Shown in pieces: positions 60,240-64,000 of a DNA stretch of 64,000 nucleotides. The stretch is taken from assembly GCA_037957365.1 (NCBI GenBank), contig JARHVA010000316.1:2324501-2388500 (forward strand). Direction: 5' to 3'. The notes under the pieces were generated by a model. That model made no database searches and was not told the origin of the DNA. It was given only the letters and a program-made list of their open reading frames with translations. Positions within the stretch are counted from its first letter, which is position 1, and every line of letters starts with the position of its first letter. The translations under genes and the position numbers were made by a program. The DNA is from Torreya grandis. Taxonomy: Eukaryota > Streptophyta > Pinopsida > Cupressales > Taxaceae.

Positions 60240-61575
60240 ATTGGCTCACAAAGATAAAAGAATAATTATATAATTTGTTGAACTAGTGTATGAGCACAAG
60301 ACAAAGTTTGTGCAGACAAATTTAAAGGGAACTCGGATCTATGGTGGAAGGACATACAAATTCAGATAAATCATAAGGGTAAATAAAAATCACATGTTGG
60401 TAAATGATGATTACAAAATTAAAAGCCAAATTTATGCCTAAAAATTATCATTTGGATATGTTGAAGAAGTTTCAAAATCTATGACAAAACAAGCTAATTG
60501 TGAGAGTGTATAGAGGAATTCTACAAGATCACTATTTGGTCTTATAATAGTGAGATGAGATAAGAGAAGATAGTGTGGTACATAAATGGACTATGATGGG
60601 TCATCTAAGATGAGATTGACATAGTGAGATTGTAGATAATGGAATAAGTTTATTGATATGCATTAATAATAAAAGATAAATTGGCATGTAGATGAAGTAA
60701 TGTGAGAAGAAAAATAAAGGCCAAAAATAATAATGAATAATCAACAGAAAGGAGCAATGAAGATGCAGGAATTGCACAATCATCATAAGCAAAGGGAGGA
60801 CCATCTTCTGTAAAAGGTGGAAGAGGAAGAGGTATAGGTGGAATATTCAAAGGAAAATGTTTTGTATATGGAGAGGTAGTATATCACACATTTGAATTCC
60901 CTCATGTGTATTTATATAGTGGTAAGAGAGGAAGTGGTGGTGTACATGTTTTATAAACAGGTATAAAATTTGAAGAGATGTTTGTGTATCATATAAAATA
61001 TCCTGAGAAAGGGGAAAGTTTACTATTGGTGAGGAGAGTCTTGACAATCATAAGAAAGAGTGAAAATATAAGGTAACAGAGACATCTTTTCCAAACCAAG
61101 TGTAGTACAAAAATTAAATGTTGCATAGTTGTTGTAGATAGTAGAAGCAATAATATTTTGGTATTTGTAAGAAAGGTAAAGAATCTAGGATTGGTGTGAA
61201 AGGCACATCCAATACCATAAAGGGTGTCATAATTGATAGAGGGTCTAAAAAACATTGTGAAGGAATAATTTCAATTGGAGATGATAATTAGTAGCTAGAC
61301 ATACAAGGTTATGTGCGATGTGACAAAAATGGATGAATGTCATATTTTATTATGGAGGCCATAGAAGTATGATTGTGATATTTTATATAATTAATGGATG
61401 TGTCCATATTATAAATCCACTAAATATGGGGAGCATAGAGGATGGGCACCAAATTATTTTGGTTGTGCATAGTATCAAGGAGCACTTGAAAGAGGTAGAA
61501 TGTGTGAAGATGAAGATTGGCACTATATACAAAAAAGATAGTGGTTATGTGGAAGAAAAGAGTATTACCACATAA
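60240..61575 (+). pseudogene. gag-protease remnant of the short gypsy element
   Basis: Decoding across stops gives a gag core (KFKGNSDLWWKDIQ near 60,325; RVYREFYKITIW near 60,505). Then comes a basic stretch with GGRGRGIGGIF and a zinc knuckle reduced to CFVYGEVVYHTFEF (60,858-60,900), in which two of the three cysteines are replaced. The protease segment reads KCCIVVVDSRSNNILV near 61,120, with the active-site DSG changed to DSR. The open tail (61,333-61,575) has INPLNMGSIEDGHQIILVV. Not functional. Confidence 0.6.
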
Positions 61576-61892
61576 AGGAAGGTGAATAAGAGTGAAAACC
61601 CAAAAAAAAAATGTTGTAGTGGGTAATATCTCAACAAAGAAGTGGAAGAGTGGATTTCACAACATAAACATAAGAAGTCGACCCAAGTGGAGTGGGATTT
61701 GGTGCAACAATGAAATGATTTTGGAGGAGGAGGTCAATTTTTCACCTAGTTCATCAGTCAAGCAAATTGGAAGGCGAGATTCCTCTCTCATGACACAATG
61801 GTGTACCAAGACCTTTAGACTAGGTCAAAAAAGTGGGTTTCCCACTCAACTTAATGTGTGAAAACCATGCTCACATATTTTATTACTCGGGG

Positions 61893-62720
61893 TGTACGAT
61901 GGAGGAGCATTTGGGTCCATGTATAATCTTGCATCAACTAAAAACATAAGTAGTTAGTTGATAGTAAATTATAGTAAAGTCTTTTATTGTTCTATTATTT
62001 TGTGACATATTTTACAGCATCAAGAGTATTATTTGAGTTTTTACAAGTTCTATTTTTTTATTACATAGGTTGTGTGATGAATTGTAAGTCATTCTAAAAT
62101 CCTACGACAAGTTATGGTATCATTCTTGGGCACCCATAAGGATCATGATGTAAAGGTTTTCATGATAATTGTTGGTTTTAAAGCCTTATGATTTTGTGTG
62201 ACTTTATTCATGTGCACTTTATTTAAAAACATATGTACTATGATATATTACCATCAAGAATTGTGTTGTTTACTGATTGTAGTGCTTCTTGATGTGTCAA
62301 GAACATTTAATATTTTTGCTTTTAGTGGGTTGTTGAAAGCATTTAAAGTAAATGGGTGTATTGTGTATCTATATAAACACATCCTCTTCATTTGAAAAGG
62401 GATTCAATTTCAAAATAGAAAATAATTCAAGGAGTAATTGAAAAAAATAGTACGATAGAGATCTATGAGCAGATCTAGGAGGAACTATTGGAATTGAGTC
62501 ACTTGACTGACATTGCAGTGTTAATTTGTTATTTGTAAGCCTACAGGTATTTATGGAATTGTATTATGCAAAATACTATAAGGTTGGAGATCAGTATGAT
62601 GTTGTGTAATATCTATTTGATGTAATCAAAGCATTGTCATTGTTATTGTATTTTTGTTATGTAATTATGGGTTGCACTGTCAAAGAAATATCTTAACTAA
62701 AACACCTAACTACAACTACA
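61893..62720 (+). repeat. 3' LTR of gag-only gypsy element
   Basis: Partner of 58,962-59,760. Copies differ at many positions, so the insertion is not recent. Confidence 0.65.
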
Positions 62721-62748
62721 TAAAAAATATAGTATCCTAAAATGGCTC

Positions 62749-63320
62749 CATGGCTTTTTTTATGTCAATTTATATATGTTTTACACATTTTACTATGTAT
62801 ATCTAATTTTATTCTAATCTAATAATATTAATACTTTTGTTAGCTTCCAAATCCTAACCCCAATTGTCAATTCCCTAAGACAATATATTGTTGTTTTTTG
62901 GGCCTTTAGTCCCCTTGTAATGAACATACTACACAATATTTACAATATGTTAGTATTGTAATTTACATTATTGAGACCTTTTCTCTTCCCCCGCTTTATG
63001 AAAATGGGTTTGTTTATGCCTTTCCACCTTTCCTAGTTCTAATTGTTGAAATTTGACATGTGCATCAATATTTCCAAAATTGAATTTAATTTCACCTATA
63101 AATATAAAAATATTATAGTTCATTTGGATAAAAAATCACAACCAATCACACATATACCATTGAACATATTCTTGTTGCATGAGAGGAATATTTTTCTATC
63201 CCAAAGTTTCCATTAATATTATTATTCTACTACACAAAGTCTAATTATTTGAGGGATAATTAGTGGGCACCGACCACTCAAAAATTAATGCATGCCCCTA
63301 ATCTATTTTCATGGACAATC
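62749..63320 (+). repeat. dispersed repeat, copy 2
   Basis: Same sequence as 10,423-10,990 ('ttttttatgtcaattta' through 'gcatgcccctaatctatttt'). No coding sequence. Confidence 0.5.
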
Positions 63321-63895
63321 AAGGTCAGAGATTTAGATATTATAGGTATATGAGAGTTGGTTTGAGTGAATTTAGGATAAGATAACAAAGAGTACGAAAA
63401 ACCTAGTATACAAACACATAAAGTTATATTCTAGTTGTAGACACCTTAGCATGAGAGAAGTTACCAATCCAAACACCATATGGGAATGAATTATATGGTC
63501 TTGGAAAAATTATTCAATCATATCTAAATTTTAGGATGACAATCATCATAACTTCAATTTCACGTTTCAAGGTTTATATTTCTACAACAATCTTTTACAA
63601 AAATCTACATAAAATATGTCATTTTATCCCTTTGTTTAACCTATATTATTATTATTGTATTTATTAACTATACATAACTTACTATATTTAACCTAATTGG
63701 TAATGTTGGATTAATATAACACATTTATTTATGTTGTACCTGTTGGGTGAATATTTTGTCACCAGCATACTGATGAGCAAAATAGGTCTGATCAACCACA
63801 GCAAGGAAGATTGGTCAGCCAAATGTGCAGGTTTACCACATCAAAAGGGGACAAATCTCTCCTCTCATCAAGGGGAGGTTCCCTATAAGTATGAA
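63321..63895. other. unassigned AT-rich end of window
   Basis: Nothing recognised; the frame at 63,731-63,964 runs into the (TA) tract and has no motif. Confidence 0.3.
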
Positions 63896-63899
63896 GGGG

Positions 63900-63945
<46 letters not shown>
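63900..63945. repeat. (TA)n microsatellite, about 23 units
   Basis: Uninterrupted TA dinucleotides. Confidence 0.95.
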
Positions 63946-63947
<2 letters not shown>

Positions 63948-64000
63948 TAATCTACTATAAATAAGCTGAAAATAACACTCAAGGGTAGGATAACACCATC

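Larger units (their letters stand above)
58962..62720 (+). mobile_element. Ty3/gypsy element with gag-protease only
   Basis: 3.8 kb: two LTRs of about 0.8 kb, a primer-binding site, a decayed gag and protease, then directly the 3' LTR. RT, RNase H and integrase are absent and the interior is only 2.1 kb, so this is a deletion derivative. The 5-bp flanks (gaaat / taaaa) do not match, so either the ends are misplaced by a few bases or the insertion is old or recombined. Confidence 0.65.

Noticed and set aside
63731..63964. 77-codon plus-strand frame at the window end
   Set aside because: Its second half is the (TA)n tract and its first half has no motif.

Overview
This is a gene-poor, AT-rich stretch of a large plant nuclear genome. 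Almost everything recognisable is a retrotransposon or a remnant of one. The single host-type gene is a TIR-NBS-LRR disease-resistance gene (about 29.4-35.4 kb), and it is visibly broken. Its split coding sequence, its long LRR exon and its C-terminal extension resemble the TNL genes of conifers. Together with the density of decayed Ty3/gypsy elements this suggests a gymnosperm, probably a conifer; that assignment is inference. No tRNA, rRNA, CRISPR or bacterial-type feature was seen.

Layout. 0-1.6 kb: unassigned, possibly an LTR remnant. 1.6-10.4 kb and 12.7-25.8 kb: two diverged copies (A and B, offset about 10.4 kb) of the same composite of two different Ty3/gypsy lineages. The first part of each has an inverted protease segment on the minus strand next to reverse transcriptase/RNase H on the plus strand. 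The second part has an LTR, an initiator-Met-type primer-binding site, gag, protease, RT, RNase H and integrase. Copy B is interrupted at 19,721-24,233 by a 5'-truncated L1-type LINE with a 16-bp target-site duplication. This LINE carries an extra, non-LINE reading frame after its RNase H domain. 26.6-27.3 kb: a minus-strand LTR/PBS remnant. 27.3-28.9 kb: small tandem duplications and a (GT)28 tract.

29.4-35.4 kb: the TNL pseudogene. It has a one-base frameshift in the TIR exon, a missing kinase-2 segment, MHH in place of MHD, a TAG stop at the start of the LRR exon, and a 2-kb terminal-inverted-repeat DNA transposon (33,363-35,360) inserted in the last exon. That insertion is flanked by a 9-bp duplication, and the final 18 codons plus stop lie beyond it. 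35.4-39.7 kb: AT-rich spacer with a 259-bp tandem duplication and a long (TAA)n tract.

39,763-48,966: a structurally complete LTR retrotransposon on the minus strand. It has 1.19-kb LTRs with TGTAGA...TCTACA ends, a polypurine tract and a perfect ACTAG target-site duplication, but no recognisable RT or integrase. Its main ORF encodes an unfamiliar 283-residue protein with 21-residue repeats, so it looks like a non-autonomous large retrotransposon derivative. 49-50.6 kb: microsatellites. 53.4-56.3 kb: a minus-strand gypsy pol (RT with YLDDW, RNase H, integrase), followed on the same strand by a coding-like stretch of unknown identity. 58.96-62.72 kb: a second non-autonomous element with LTRs and decayed gag-protease but no RT. 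62.7-63.3 kb: a dispersed repeat shared with 10.4-11.0 kb.

The order of events can be partly read. Two gypsy lineages were juxtaposed and a protease block inverted; the composite was then duplicated; later the LINE entered copy B. The minus-strand element at 39.8-49.0 kb and the DNA transposon in the TNL gene still have clean target-site duplications, so they are probably younger.
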